Of a stretch of 35,319 nt of DNA, positions 15,855 to 24,238 are shown in pieces. Below the pieces are notes generated by a model. The model saw only the letters and a list, made by a program, of their open reading frames with translations. It had not been told where the DNA came from and ran no database searches. The first letter of the stretch is position 1, and each line of letters opens with the position of its first letter. The DNA comes from an uncultured Clostridia bacterium (lineage in GTDB: Bacteria; Bacillota; Clostridia; Oscillospirales; JAAYOS01): NCBI GenBank assembly GCA_947585215.1, contig CANPWY010000007.1, forward strand, positions 1 through 35,319, written 5' to 3'. A program made the translations under genes and the position numbers.

Positions 15855-16832
15855 ATGTGCACCGCCGCCGTCTACAAGACACGCGATTTCTACTTCGGAC
15901 GCAACCTCGACCTCGAGTATTCCTACACCGAGACCGTAACCGTCACGCCGAGGAACTATCCCTTCCGCTTCCGCAGCGCGGGCGAGATGAAGACCCACTA
16001 CGCCATGATAGGCATGGCGTTCGTTCAGGACGGCTACCCGCTCTACTATGACGCGACGAACGAAAAGGGTCTCAGCATGGCGGGGCTCGCGTTCTGGAAC
16101 AACGCCTATTACTTCCCGGTCACCGACGGGAAGGACAACATCGCCTCCTTCGAGCTCATCCCGTGGATACTCGGACAGTGCGCGAGCGTGCAGGAGGCGC
16201 GCCCGCTTCTCGACCGCCTCAACATCGCAAACATCGCGTTTTCGGAGGGCATGCCGCCCTCCGACCTGCACTGGATGCTCTCCGACCGCGAGGAGTCGCT
16301 CGTCATCGAGAGCACGCGCGAGGGGCTCAAGATATACGAGAACCCGGTGGGCGTCCTCACGAACAACCCGCCGTTTGACTACCACCGCATAAACCTCTCC
16401 AACTATATGACCCTCTCCACAGAGCCCGCGGAGAACTTCTTCGCGCCGTCCGTGCCGATGGACAGGTACAGCAAGGGTCTCGCCGCGATGGGGCTCCCCG
16501 GCGACCTCTCGAGCGCCTCGCGCTTTGTCAAGGCGGCGTTCACCTGCGCAAATTCTATTTCGGGCGAGGGCGAGAGTGAGAGCGTCAGCCAGTTCTTCCA
16601 CATCCTCGCGTCGGTCGAACAGCAGCGCGGGCTCGTCCACCTCGGCGGCGACAAGTACGAGATAACGATATATTCCTCCTGCTGCAACACCGACAAGGGC
16701 ATCTACTACTACACCACCTACGAGAACAGCCGCATAAACGCGGTGGATATGTACGCGGAAGACCTCGACTCGGACGCGCTCGTCTCGTACGAGCTCCGCA
16801 CCGGGCAGGACATCCGCTTCGAGAACCGCTGA
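15855..16832 (+). CDS. bsh: Bile salt hydrolase (choloylglycine hydrolase family)
   Basis: A 325-residue N-terminal-nucleophile hydrolase that removes glycine or taurine from conjugated bile acids. The protein starts MCTAAVY, so Cys2 becomes the nucleophile after Met removal. It resembles Clostridium perfringens bile salt hydrolase along its length: GRNLDLEY (Arg16, Asp19), NEKGLSMAGL, DLHWMLSDRE, GVLTNNPPFDYH (Asn170), SASRF (Arg223) and KGIYYYTTYENSRINAVDM. The position equivalent to Asn82 of that enzyme is Ala79 (AGLAFW), so specificity may differ; penicillin V acylase activity cannot be excluded. A strong AAGGAGG at 15841-15847 precedes the ATG. No signal peptide, so the enzyme is cytoplasmic. 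It is a single-gene unit with its own promoter and terminator. Confidence 0.9.
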   Translation: MCTAAVYKTRDFYFGRNLDLEYSYTETVTVTPRNYPFRFRSAGEMKTHYAMIGMAFVQDGYPLYYDATNEKGLSMAGLAFWNNAYYFPVTDGKDNIASFELIPWILGQCASVQEARPLLDRLNIANIAFSEGMPPSDLHWMLSDREESLVIESTREGLKIYENPVGVLTNNPPFDYHRINLSNYMTLSTEPAENFFAPSVPMDRYSKGLAAMGLPGDLSSASRFVKAAFTCANSISGEGESESVSQFFHILASVEQQRGLVHLGGDKYEITIYSSCCNTDKGIYYYTTYENSRINAVDMYAEDLDSDALVSYELRTGQDIRFENR

Positions 16833-16859
16833 AGCGCGGTTAGCACGGTCTCGTCGCTC

Positions 16860-16893
16860 GGGCGGCGGAGGCAATGCCTCCGCCGCCCTTTCT
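16860..16893 (+). terminator. Terminator after the bile salt hydrolase gene
   Basis: A perfect 13-bp stem GGGCGGCGGAGGC (16860-16872) with loop AAT and complement 16876-16888, followed by TTTCT. Confidence 0.8.
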
Positions 16894-16904
16894 CTGTCCC
16901 GCAC

Positions 16905-16933
16905 TTGACCTTTTCCCCCGAAAGGTATAAAAT
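16905..16933 (+). promoter_or_regulatory. Sigma-A type promoter of the CHAP hydrolase and two-component operon
   Basis: TTGACC (16905-16910) and TAAAAT (16928-16933) with a 17-bp spacer. Confidence 0.7.
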
Positions 16934-16997
16934 CTGATTATAATCTGCATTGTGCGCGGTTTTGCGCGCCGATATTTTCCGACACGGAGGAAAAGAT

Positions 16998-18086
16998 ATG
17001 AAGAAGACCTTCCGCCTGGCGGCTCTGCTCCTCGCGCTCACGCTCGCGCTTCCCTGCGCGGCGCTCGCGGGCGAGCTGGAGGACCAGGTGTCCTGCACAT
17101 GGGTGGTGACCGGCGGCGGTGCCAACTTCTCGCACGACGAGATAGACGGCGTCAAGGCATACCCCCTCCGCCCGTGCAGTGAGCTTGTCACACGTTACTA
17201 CTCCGAGGTGTACGGCGTAGATATGTGGGTCGGCACCAAGCCGCCCTACCTCGATCCCCGCGGGACATATTACGACGAGCTCACGGCTCTCGGCGGCTTC
17301 TTCCGCGTCACGGACGCCCCGCGGCGCGGCGACATCGTCCACTGGCCCGCCGAAAAGCGCGGCAAGAGCTACCCCCACACCGCGCTCGTCAAGAGCTATG
17401 AGGACGGCGTGATAACCCTCATCGAGCAGAACTTCAACAGCGGCGGAAAGACCGCCTTCGAGCGAAAAGTGCGCTTCCCCTCGAACTATTACGACGTCTA
17501 CCGTCTGCCGGACTTTTCGAACACGCCGTCCGTGGCGGCATCCGAGCCGGAGGCGCCGGTCTCGCCGGAGATCCCCGCCGCCACAGTCGAGCCGGACGCG
17601 CCGTTCGTTCCCGCCGTACCGGAGGAGACCGCCACGCCCGCCCCGGCGACGGTGCCGGTCGAGGTTCCGGTGACGGTCTCGCCGCAGGCGGTCCTGATCG
17701 ACGGCGCGCAGGTCTTCCCTGCCGCCTATCTCATCGACGGGAGCAACTATTTCCTGCTACGCGACATAGCCGGTCTCCTCAGCGGCACGCCCGCCGCCTT
17801 CTCCGTGGATTACGACGCGGTCGCCCGCGCGGTTATCATCGTCTCCGGCGAGGACTATGACGGCTCTCCGGACGCCGTGGACCGCACCCCCGCCTCCTCC
17901 GGCACGCTTACCTCCCCGACGGTATATATAGACGGCACAGAGGCGACGCTTTTCTCCTGCCTCATCAACGGGAGCAACTACTTCAAGCTGCGGGATCTGG
18001 CGGCGGTGCTCGACTTCGGCGTCACATACGACGCGGAGACCCGCACCGTCGTCATCGACAGCACCACGGGCTACACGCCCGAATAA
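16998..18086 (+). CDS. Secreted CHAP-type cell-wall hydrolase with stalk domains
   Basis: A 362-residue exported protein. ATG at 16998 has GGAGG about 9 nt upstream. Residues 1-24 are a signal peptide ending ALA. Residues 26-172 look like a CHAP amidase/endopeptidase domain of the NlpC/P60 superfamily: Cys60 in RPCSELVTRYY, GDIVHW at 111-116, His127 in YPHTALV and IEQNFN at 142-147. CHAP enzymes cut peptidoglycan peptides or the amide bond. Residues 175-228 are a Pro/Val/Ala/Glu linker. Residues 232-355 hold two copper-amine-oxidase N-terminal-type modules (AYLIDGSNYFLLRDIAGLL and CLINGSNYFKLRDLAAVLD), a non-catalytic surface stalk common in Clostridia. A two-component system follows after 20 nt, so the hydrolase may be co-expressed with, or sensed by, that system. 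Confidence 0.8.
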   Translation: MKKTFRLAALLLALTLALPCAALAGELEDQVSCTWVVTGGGANFSHDEIDGVKAYPLRPCSELVTRYYSEVYGVDMWVGTKPPYLDPRGTYYDELTALGGFFRVTDAPRRGDIVHWPAEKRGKSYPHTALVKSYEDGVITLIEQNFNSGGKTAFERKVRFPSNYYDVYRLPDFSNTPSVAASEPEAPVSPEIPAATVEPDAPFVPAVPEETATPAPATVPVEVPVTVSPQAVLIDGAQVFPAAYLIDGSNYFLLRDIAGLLSGTPAAFSVDYDAVARAVIIVSGEDYDGSPDAVDRTPASSGTLTSPTVYIDGTEATLFSCLINGSNYFKLRDLAAVLDFGVTYDAETRTVVIDSTTGYTPE

Positions 18087-18106
18087 AACCGGGGTGACAA
18101 ACAGCA

Positions 18107-18778
18107 ATGCTGAAAATACTTATCGCCGAGGACGACCGTGAGCTCCGTCAGCTTTTCAGCCACGTCCTCATAAAGAACGGCTACGCCGTGAAGGGCGTGT
18201 CCGACGGCCGCGAAGCGCTTGAGGCGCTCGAGGCCGACTACTACGACGCCGTCATAACCGACATCATGATGCCGCGCATGGACGGCTACGAGCTCGTGCG
18301 CGAACTGCGCGACTCGGGCAGTACCGTCCCCGTCCTGATGATAACCGCGAAGGACGCGTTTGACGACATGCGCCTCGGCTTCCTCTCCGGCAGTGACGAC
18401 TACATGGTAAAGCCGGTCAACGTCAACGAGATGGTGCTCCGCGTCGGGGCACTGCTCCGCCGCGCGCAGATGATAAACGACCGCCGCCTCGTGATAGGCT
18501 CCACCGTCATGGAGTGCGATTCGCTCACCGTCGTCACCCCGCAGGAGACGCTTATACTTCCGCAGAAGGAGTTTATGCTTCTCTACAAGATGGCGTCCTT
18601 CCCCGGACGGATCTTCACCCGTCACCAGCTCATGGATGAGATCTGGGGCTATGACAACGAGAGCGACACCCACACGATAGATGTCCACATCGGACGTCTG
18701 CGCGAGCGCTTCCGCGACAATCCCGACTTCAAGATAGTCACCATGCGCGGGATAGGCTACAAGGTGGTGCGGCTATGA
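18107..18778 (+). CDS. OmpR/PhoB-family response regulator
   Basis: A 223-residue DNA-binding response regulator. The receiver domain (1-118) has the acidic pair E8-D9-D10, phospho-acceptor Asp52 in TDIMMP, Thr80 and Lys102 in VKPV. The C-terminal winged helix (about 125-223) shows the OmpR pattern, with FTRHQLMDEIWG and TIDVHIGRLRERF followed by VTMRGIGYKVV. Its ATGA overlap with the histidine kinase gene indicates coupling. Ribosome binding probably uses GGGGTGA about 9 nt upstream of the ATG. Targets are unknown; the upstream cell-wall hydrolase gene is the obvious candidate. Confidence 0.95.
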   Translation: MLKILIAEDDRELRQLFSHVLIKNGYAVKGVSDGREALEALEADYYDAVITDIMMPRMDGYELVRELRDSGSTVPVLMITAKDAFDDMRLGFLSGSDDYMVKPVNVNEMVLRVGALLRRAQMINDRRLVIGSTVMECDSLTVVTPQETLILPQKEFMLLYKMASFPGRIFTRHQLMDEIWGYDNESDTHTIDVHIGRLRERFRDNPDFKIVTMRGIGYKVVRL

Positions 18779-19860
18779 GTGATAAAAGCGAAAGGCGCGC
18801 CGCCCGGAAGGCCCGGCAGAGCAAGGGCAGGAGCAGCCGCTTCGGCATGAGCTTCGTGTTCTCACTGCTCATACTCGCCGTCATGCTCGCGGTCGTCACC
18901 GCCGGCTCCGGCGTGGTCGAGCTTCTGCACAGACTGTTCGAGATAACGCGGAAGATACCGGACGTCGTCTGGCTCATCCTCGTCAGCATATTCCTCGGCA
19001 GTGTCATCTCCATGCTGCTCAGCCACTGGTTCCTCGGGCCGATAATGAAGCTCAGTGACGCGATGAGCAAGGTCTCCGGCGGCGACTTCAGCATTCGTCT
19101 CGATACCGACAAGGGCTTTCGCGAGGTGCGCCGCATATACGGCGACTTCAACACAATGACCCAGGAGCTCGGCGCCACCGAGATACTTCAGACCGACTTT
19201 GTCTCGAACGTCTCCCACGAGTTCAAGACGCCGATAACCGCCATCGAGGGCTACGCCACGCTTCTCCAAGGCGGCGCTCCGATGAGCGAGGAGCAGTCCG
19301 AGTACGTTGAAAAGATACTTTTCAACACCCGCCGCCTCTCGAGCCTTGTCGGGAACATTCTCCTGCTCTCGAAGGTGGACAATCAGAAGATACGCCCCTC
19401 CTCCTCCACATACAGCCTCGACGAGCAGATACGCCAGACCATTCTCGCTCTCGAGCCGCGCTGGACCGAGCGCGGGACCGAGTTTGACGTGGAGCTCGAC
19501 TCCGTCGAGTACACCGGCAGCGAGGCGCTGATGCAGCACGTCTGGCTGAACCTCATCGAAAACGCGATAAAGTTCGGGCCGAGAGGCGGAACGGTCCGCA
19601 TATCCCTCGGGCGGCGGGACGGCAGGATAGTCTTTGCCGTAGAGGACGAGGGTCCGGGCATCCCTCCGGAGGCGCAGAAGCACGTCTTTGACCGCTTCTA
19701 TCAGACCGACAGTTCCCACCGCGAGGAGGGCAACGGCCTCGGCCTCGCGCTCGTCAAGCAGATAGTCCTGCTCGCGGGCGGCACGGTGTCGGTGGAAAAT
19801 CTCCCCGAGCGCGGGTGTCGGTTCACGGTGGAACTCCCCGAAGTCATAAAAAAGTCCTGA
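18775..19860 (+). CDS. Sensor histidine kinase
   Basis: A 361-residue membrane kinase paired with the regulator at 18107. Two membrane helices (about 26-48 and 63-85) are separated by a loop of only about 15 residues, so it has no real extracellular sensor and may sense within the membrane or through a partner protein. A HAMP linker follows (about 86-138), then the phospho-acceptor His148 in FVSNVSHEFKTPI and a HATPase domain with NLIENAIKFG (N box), EDEGPGIP (G1) and GNGLGLAL (G2). The last codons and the stop lie inside the terminator hairpin at 19841-19878. Confidence 0.95.
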   Translation: MSDKSERRAARKARQSKGRSSRFGMSFVFSLLILAVMLAVVTAGSGVVELLHRLFEITRKIPDVVWLILVSIFLGSVISMLLSHWFLGPIMKLSDAMSKVSGGDFSIRLDTDKGFREVRRIYGDFNTMTQELGATEILQTDFVSNVSHEFKTPITAIEGYATLLQGGAPMSEEQSEYVEKILFNTRRLSSLVGNILLLSKVDNQKIRPSSSTYSLDEQIRQTILALEPRWTERGTEFDVELDSVEYTGSEALMQHVWLNLIENAIKFGPRGGTVRISLGRRDGRIVFAVEDEGPGIPPEAQKHVFDRFYQTDSSHREEGNGLGLALVKQIVLLAGGTVSVENLPERGCRFTVELPEVIKKS

Positions 19861-19878
19861 CGGACTTTTTTATGACTT
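19841..19878 (+). terminator. 17-bp terminator hairpin that includes the kinase stop codon
   Basis: AAGTCATAAAAAAGTCC (19841-19857) pairs perfectly with 19862-19878 across a 4-nt loop TGAC. The TGA stop of the histidine kinase is in the loop. Both arms contain A/T runs, so it can end transcription in either direction. Confidence 0.85.
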
Positions 19879-19879
19879 T

Positions 19880-20144
19880 CGCGGGAAATCGCAGGAGCGG
19901 GCAAAAGCCCGCTCCTTTACCAATTTCCCGCGAGACCGCCGGACAGAGCAGAGCTCTGCCGGCGGCATGCGCTCCGCTTCGCTCCTCGCGCCTGCGGCGC
20001 TTCGAAGCGCGCTCCGCGAGCAGTATTTTCGGCGACGTACACGCCGCCGCCGAAAATGATTTAACTTTATTTCGCCGCCTTCGGCGGCGAAACTCTGCGA
20101 GGCTTTTTAGGTGTATCCGTCCGAAAGCTGTGCTTTCGGACGGA
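19880..20144. repeat. Cluster of intergenic palindromes
   Basis: The gene-free stretch 19861-20264 holds several perfect hairpins. There is a two-tier stem with outer arms 19880-19888/19924-19932 and inner arms 19894-19902/19907-19915. A palindromic GCGCTTCGAAGCGC lies near 19997-20010. A 10-bp stem lies at 20080-20102 and a 13-bp stem at 20116-20144. I see no gene or known RNA. They may be repeated extragenic palindromes. Confidence 0.6.
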
Positions 20145-20195
20145 TATTTGTGCGCGCCTTTTTTCAACAAAAATTGATTTTGAGTTGAAGCAGAG

Positions 20196-20223
20196 TTGCA
20201 AAAGGTGTTCTATACTTTACAAT
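20196..20223 (+). promoter_or_regulatory. Probable promoter of plsY and the glycosyltransferase gene
   Basis: TTGCAA (20196-20201) and TACAAT (20218-20223) with a 16-bp spacer, about 40 nt before the start codon. Confidence 0.5.
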
Positions 20224-20264
20224 AGGTTGAAAGGGTTTATGATTTGTTCTCAGGGGGGACTATG

Positions 20265-20882
20265 ATGCTTACGGCTCTGATGTTCACGGCGCTCGGGTAT
20301 CTCTCCGGCAGTGTGCTCTATGCCCGGGTCTTTTCCCGCGTTTTCGGCAAAGAGAATATGCTTGAGGACAGCCGCGACGGGAACCCCGGCACGGCGAACG
20401 CCTTCATGTACGGCGGCTTCCTGTGCGGCGTGCTGACGCTCGTCTGCGACCTTGCGAAGGGCGCTCTGCCTGTCTTTTTCTACATGCACAGCACCGCCTT
20501 TCCGCGCGTCTCGCCGCTTCTGACGGCGCTCGTCATCGCCGCTCCGGTCATGGGTCACATCTTCCCGCTGTTTCATGGCTTTGACGGCGGCAAGGGCATC
20601 GCGGTCACGTTCGGGTGCCTCCTCGGACTTCTGCCCGCATGGCAGCCGCTCGCGGCGCTTGCGTTCTTCTTCATCTTCTTCTCGCTGATACTCCGGGTAT
20701 CCCCGCACTTTTACAGGACGCTCATAAGCTACATCTCCGCGCTCGTCGGGATGCTCTGCATGGGCTGTGGAGCGGGCGTATGCGTCGGATTTCTGCTCAT
20801 CTCCGCCGCCGTCTGCGCGCGGCTCCACATGAGTAGAGAGGAGCGAAAAAAGCCGGAGGTGAATCTGTTATGGATGCGCTGA
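20265..20882 (+). CDS. plsY: PlsY-type acyl-phosphate:glycerol-3-phosphate acyltransferase
   Basis: A 205-residue integral membrane enzyme with about five hydrophobic segments. It moves the acyl group from acyl-phosphate to glycerol 3-phosphate, the first step of phospholipid synthesis in most Bacillota. Family signatures are LSGSVLYARVF in the first helix, the phosphate-binding DGNPGTANAF and HIFPLFHGFDGGKGIA. Sequence between the motifs is rather divergent from typical PlsY, so a second, specialised copy is possible. Two adjacent ATGs (20262 and 20265) are available; the second lies at a normal distance from GGGGGG at 20253-20258. The stop overlaps the following gene by 13 nt. Confidence 0.85.
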   Translation: MLTALMFTALGYLSGSVLYARVFSRVFGKENMLEDSRDGNPGTANAFMYGGFLCGVLTLVCDLAKGALPVFFYMHSTAFPRVSPLLTALVIAAPVMGHIFPLFHGFDGGKGIAVTFGCLLGLLPAWQPLAALAFFFIFFSLILRVSPHFYRTLISYISALVGMLCMGCGAGVCVGFLLISAAVCARLHMSREERKKPEVNLLWMR

Positions 20883-22018
20883 TACTTTCCTGCGGCACCG
20901 GCGGCGGACACAACTCCGCCGGCCGTGCGATAGCCGAGGAGCTTCGGCGGCGCGGAGACCGCGCCGTCATGCTCAATCCCTACACCCTTCACAGCCCCCG
21001 CCTCGCGGAGACGATAGACAACGTCTACATCCACATGGCGCAGCACGCGCCGCACGGGTTCGGTGCGGTCTACAAAATAGGCGACCTCTACCGCCGCCTG
21101 CCCGTCCACTCGCCGGTGTATTTTGCAAACCTCGCGATGATGTCCGCGCTCCGCGACTACCTCGCGGAGCACAGCTTTGACGTCGTGTTCATGCCTCATG
21201 TTTTCCCCGCCGAGATACTTACCGGCATGCGGCGGCACGGCTTCAACGCGCCGAAGACGATATTCATCGCCACCGACTACGTCTGCATACCTTTCACCGA
21301 GGAGACCGAGTGCGACGCATACGTCGTGCCAACCCCCTCGCTGATAGGCGAATTTGCCTCGCGCGGCATACCGCTCGACAGGCTGTATCCCCTCGGCATA
21401 CCGACCTCCGCCGCTTTCTCGGAGCCCGAGACGCCCGATGAGGCGAAGCGGAGCCTCGGGCTCGACCCGCAGAAGCGGTATATCCTCGTCTCTGGCGGAA
21501 GCATCGGCGCGGGCGATCCGGAGACTGCGGTCGCAACCCTCTCCGCACTCACGCGCGAACGCGGGGACGTCGGCGTCATAGTCATTTGCGGGAACAATGA
21601 GGCGCTCTTCCGCCGCCTGAGCGAGCGGTTCGGCGGGGATGTCGCTGTCGTCGGTCACACCGACAGAATGGCGGACTATCTGCGCGCGAGCAGTCTGTAT
21701 TTCACGAAGCCCGGCGGGCTCTCCTCTACCGAGGCAGCAGTGTGCGGCGTCCCGCTCGTCCACATCTCCCCGATACCCGGGTGCGAGACCTGCAACGCGG
21801 AATACTTCTCGGAGCGCGGCATGAGCGTTGCGTGCGACATGACCGAGGCGTCGCTCGCCTCCGCTCTCTCCCTGCTTGACGACGCGGCGGCGCGCGAAGC
21901 GATGCTCGCCTCACAGCGCCGGGAGATACCTCCCACCGCCGCCGCGCGGATATGCGACCTCGCGGAGCGGCTCGTCCGCTCGCCGGAGCGCGTCCCGCGC
22001 GGGCTGTTGCCCGCGTGA
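20870..22018 (+). CDS. GT28-family diacylglycerol glycosyltransferase (MGDG synthase/UgtP-like)
   Basis: A 382-residue glycosyltransferase of the MurG-like GT-B fold. The N-terminal LSCGTGGGHNSAGRAI is the acceptor-binding glycine loop of MGDG synthase-type enzymes. The C-terminal domain has VSGGSIGAG, VVGHTDRMADYL and the nucleotide-sugar motif FTKPGGLSSTEA. Family members transfer glucose or galactose to diacylglycerol at the inner face of the membrane to make glycolipids or lipoteichoic acid anchors. Overlap with plsY links it to lipid synthesis. Donor and product cannot be told from sequence. The stop codon abuts the palindrome array of repeat element B. Confidence 0.88.
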   Translation: MDALILSCGTGGGHNSAGRAIAEELRRRGDRAVMLNPYTLHSPRLAETIDNVYIHMAQHAPHGFGAVYKIGDLYRRLPVHSPVYFANLAMMSALRDYLAEHSFDVVFMPHVFPAEILTGMRRHGFNAPKTIFIATDYVCIPFTEETECDAYVVPTPSLIGEFASRGIPLDRLYPLGIPTSAAFSEPETPDEAKRSLGLDPQKRYILVSGGSIGAGDPETAVATLSALTRERGDVGVIVICGNNEALFRRLSERFGGDVAVVGHTDRMADYLRASSLYFTKPGGLSSTEAAVCGVPLVHISPIPGCETCNAEYFSERGMSVACDMTEASLASALSLLDDAAAREAMLASQRREIPPTAAARICDLAERLVRSPERVPRGLLPA

Positions 22019-22862
22019 GTGGGGCTTGCGCCCCACCCCTCCAGCGTGGAAGCCCCGCAGGAATCTGCGGGGGGCGACCCCCGCGTCCCTAGGTAGAGCA
22101 GAGCTCTACCGACACATTGCGGGGGTTGCGCCCCCGCAATGGTATAGCGGGGAAGCCCCGCGGGCATCCGCGGGGGCGAGCCCCGCGTCCCTGTTACGGG
22201 GTAGAACCCCGTACGAATATGCGGAACCTGGCGGTTCCGAGGGCATTGCGGGGCTGTGCCGCCCCGCACCCCTGCGATACTTTTTGCTCGCGCAAAAAGT
22301 AACCAAAAAGCGCGCTTAAGGGAGAGGGCTTCGCCCTCTCCCTTAATAATCCCTCTCCTGAATACGACACACAACCGCAACCCACATAACAGGGCACACT
22401 CTGTATCAAACAAATCTATCATCCCACCGGGTGAGTTTCTAGGGAAACTATCCGACTTTCCCACCGTATTCGACGACATCGAACAGTTCCTGCGTAGTAG
22501 AGTCAAAAAGTCCGGTCCTACGCTCACACTATAAGCGTAATGCAGATACTTCTTCGAGAAAACAGAACTTTCGGTTCTAGTGGAAAGTTTGAGCGGAGAC
22601 GCTTGTACTAAGCTACGGACTAATGTATAGCGTAGCAGAGACCTTCCGGTCAAAGGAAAGAGGGGTCCAAAGGGGAGAAAACCATAGGTTTTCTCCCCTT
22701 CGTGTGCTTTTTGGTTACTTTTTGCACAAGCAAAAAGTAACGCAGGGCGCGGGGGCGCAGCCCCCGCAAAGTGCCCGTGAGGCTCTGCCTCACTCAGGGC
22801 CGCGGGGCTTCCCCGCTAGATGGGTGTGGGCTCTGCCCACTCGGGCGCGGGGCTTCGCCCGC
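22018..22862. repeat. Composite inverted-repeat element, copy B
   Basis: A second copy of the element at 531-1288. The terminal inverted repeats are at about 22271-22345 and 22661-22747, with hairpins at 22278-22301 and 22715-22740. The core is at 22413-22612. The outer arrays of GC palindromes fill 22018-22271 and 22745-22862, right up to the stop codons of the two convergent genes. A segment of about 50 bp reading TACGGGGTAGAACCCCGTA and then GAATATGCGGAACC is identical in both copies. Within the core, long identical blocks such as TCCGGTCCTACGCTCACACT are retained, but a one-base length difference just before them argues against protein coding. Confidence 0.75.
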
Positions 22863-22866
22863 ATTA

Positions 22867-24189
22867 TTAGAATATCGGGTACCCCGCGGCCTCGTGCGCC
22901 GCGCGGAGCTCGTCGCAGAGCGACACTATCTCGTCAGTGGAGAGCTGGCTGCCGGTGTGTGGGTCGAGCATCGCCGCGTGGTAGACGTGCTCCATGCTCC
23001 GCTCGTGCGCCGCCTCGACGGTGAGCAGCTGGACGTTGATGTTTGTCATGTTCATCGCGGCGAGCTGAGTCGGAAGCGCGCCCGCAAACGTCGGCCGGAC
23101 GCCGCCGTTATCGACCATGCACGCGACCTCGACGCACGCCTCGTCCGGCAGGTTCGTGATGAGCCCACGGTTGAGGACGTTGCCGCCTATCTTGTACGGC
23201 ACGCCGGTCACCATCGCCTCCATGATGTGCGAGGCGTACTCGGTGGAGCGGGTGTGCGTGACGTCCCCGCCCGCCATCAGCTCCTCCTTCTGCTTCTTCC
23301 ATCCCGCAATCTGGTTTACACAGCGGCGCGGATACTCGTCGAGCGGGATGTTGAACTTCTCGATGAGCTCCGGGCGGTTCTCCTTTATGTAGAGGTAGTT
23401 GTACTCGGCGTTGTGCTCGCTCGACTCGGTGCAGTAGTAGCCGAGCTTGTCGATGTAGTCGTAGCGCACCATGTCGCCGTGCTTCTCGCGGGCGTTCCGC
23501 TCCTTTGCGCGGCGGCGTATCTCGGGGTAGAGATCGTTGCCGTCCCTGTCGCGTATGTCGAGGAGCCACCCCATGTGGTTTATGCCCGCTATCGTCTCGA
23601 TGCGTCCCTCGAGCTTGTCCTCCATGCCGAGGCCCTTGAGAAGTCCCTCCGAGCAGACCTGAACGCTGTGGCAGAGACCGACGGTCTTCACGCCGGTGAA
23701 ACGAAGCATATATCCGGTGAGCATCGCCATGGGGTTCGTGTAGTTGAGAAGCCATGCGTCCGGGCAGACCGCCTCGATGTCCTCCGCAAACCCGCGCATG
23801 ACGACTATCGTGCGCAGCGCGCGGAAGATGCCGCCGATGCCGAGCGTGTCGCCTATCGTCTGGCGGAGGCCGTACTTCTTCGGCACCTCGAAGTCTATGA
23901 CGGTACACGGCTCGTATCCGCCGACCTGTATCGCGTTTATGACGAATTTCGCCCCTTTGAGCGCCTCGCGGCGGTTCTCAACACCGAGGTACTTCTCTAT
24001 CTTCGCGCGCCCGCCGTTGATGTTCTCGTTCATGCGGGTGATGAGAAGGAAGCTTTCCTCGAGACGTTCCGCGTCGATGTCGTAGAGCGCGATCTCCGCG
24101 TCATGCAGTGCGGGCGAGAGCATCGAATCGCCGAGGACGTTCTTTGCAAACACCGTACTACCTGCGCCCATGAATGTGATCTTTACCAT
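22867..24189 (-). CDS. melA: Alpha-galactosidase, glycoside hydrolase family 4
   Basis: A 440-residue NAD- and Mn-dependent glycosidase closely similar to E. coli MelA. It hydrolyses melibiose-type alpha-galactosides in the cytoplasm. Visible are the NAD-binding loop GAGSTVFAKNVLGD, IQVGGYEPCTVIDFE, IGDTLGIGGIFRALRT, NYTNPMAM, the metal-ligand Cys in GLCHSVQ, the catalytic region GINHMGW and TESSEHNAEY. The start at 24189 is chosen because AGGAGGG lies 5 nt upstream; an in-frame codon 12 positions earlier lacks this. It follows the TetM-like gene by 49 nt on the same strand and may share its transcript. No transporter is adjacent. Confidence 0.92.
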   Translation of the reverse strand: MVKITFMGAGSTVFAKNVLGDSMLSPALHDAEIALYDIDAERLEESFLLITRMNENINGGRAKIEKYLGVENRREALKGAKFVINAIQVGGYEPCTVIDFEVPKKYGLRQTIGDTLGIGGIFRALRTIVVMRGFAEDIEAVCPDAWLLNYTNPMAMLTGYMLRFTGVKTVGLCHSVQVCSEGLLKGLGMEDKLEGRIETIAGINHMGWLLDIRDRDGNDLYPEIRRRAKERNAREKHGDMVRYDYIDKLGYYCTESSEHNAEYNYLYIKENRPELIEKFNIPLDEYPRRCVNQIAGWKKQKEELMAGGDVTHTRSTEYASHIMEAMVTGVPYKIGGNVLNRGLITNLPDEACVEVACMVDNGGVRPTFAGALPTQLAAMNMTNINVQLLTVEAAHERSMEHVYHAAMLDPHTGSQLSTDEIVSLCDELRAAHEAAGYPIF

Positions 24190-24238
24190 GGTATCCCTCC
24201 TGAATATTTTATTTTTCCGCGGCATGAGCCGCAGTTAT

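Noticed and set aside
19815-20177. Small open frames in 19815-20177 on both strands
   Set aside because: They run through a series of perfect hairpins, including the histidine kinase terminator, and lack ribosome binding sites.
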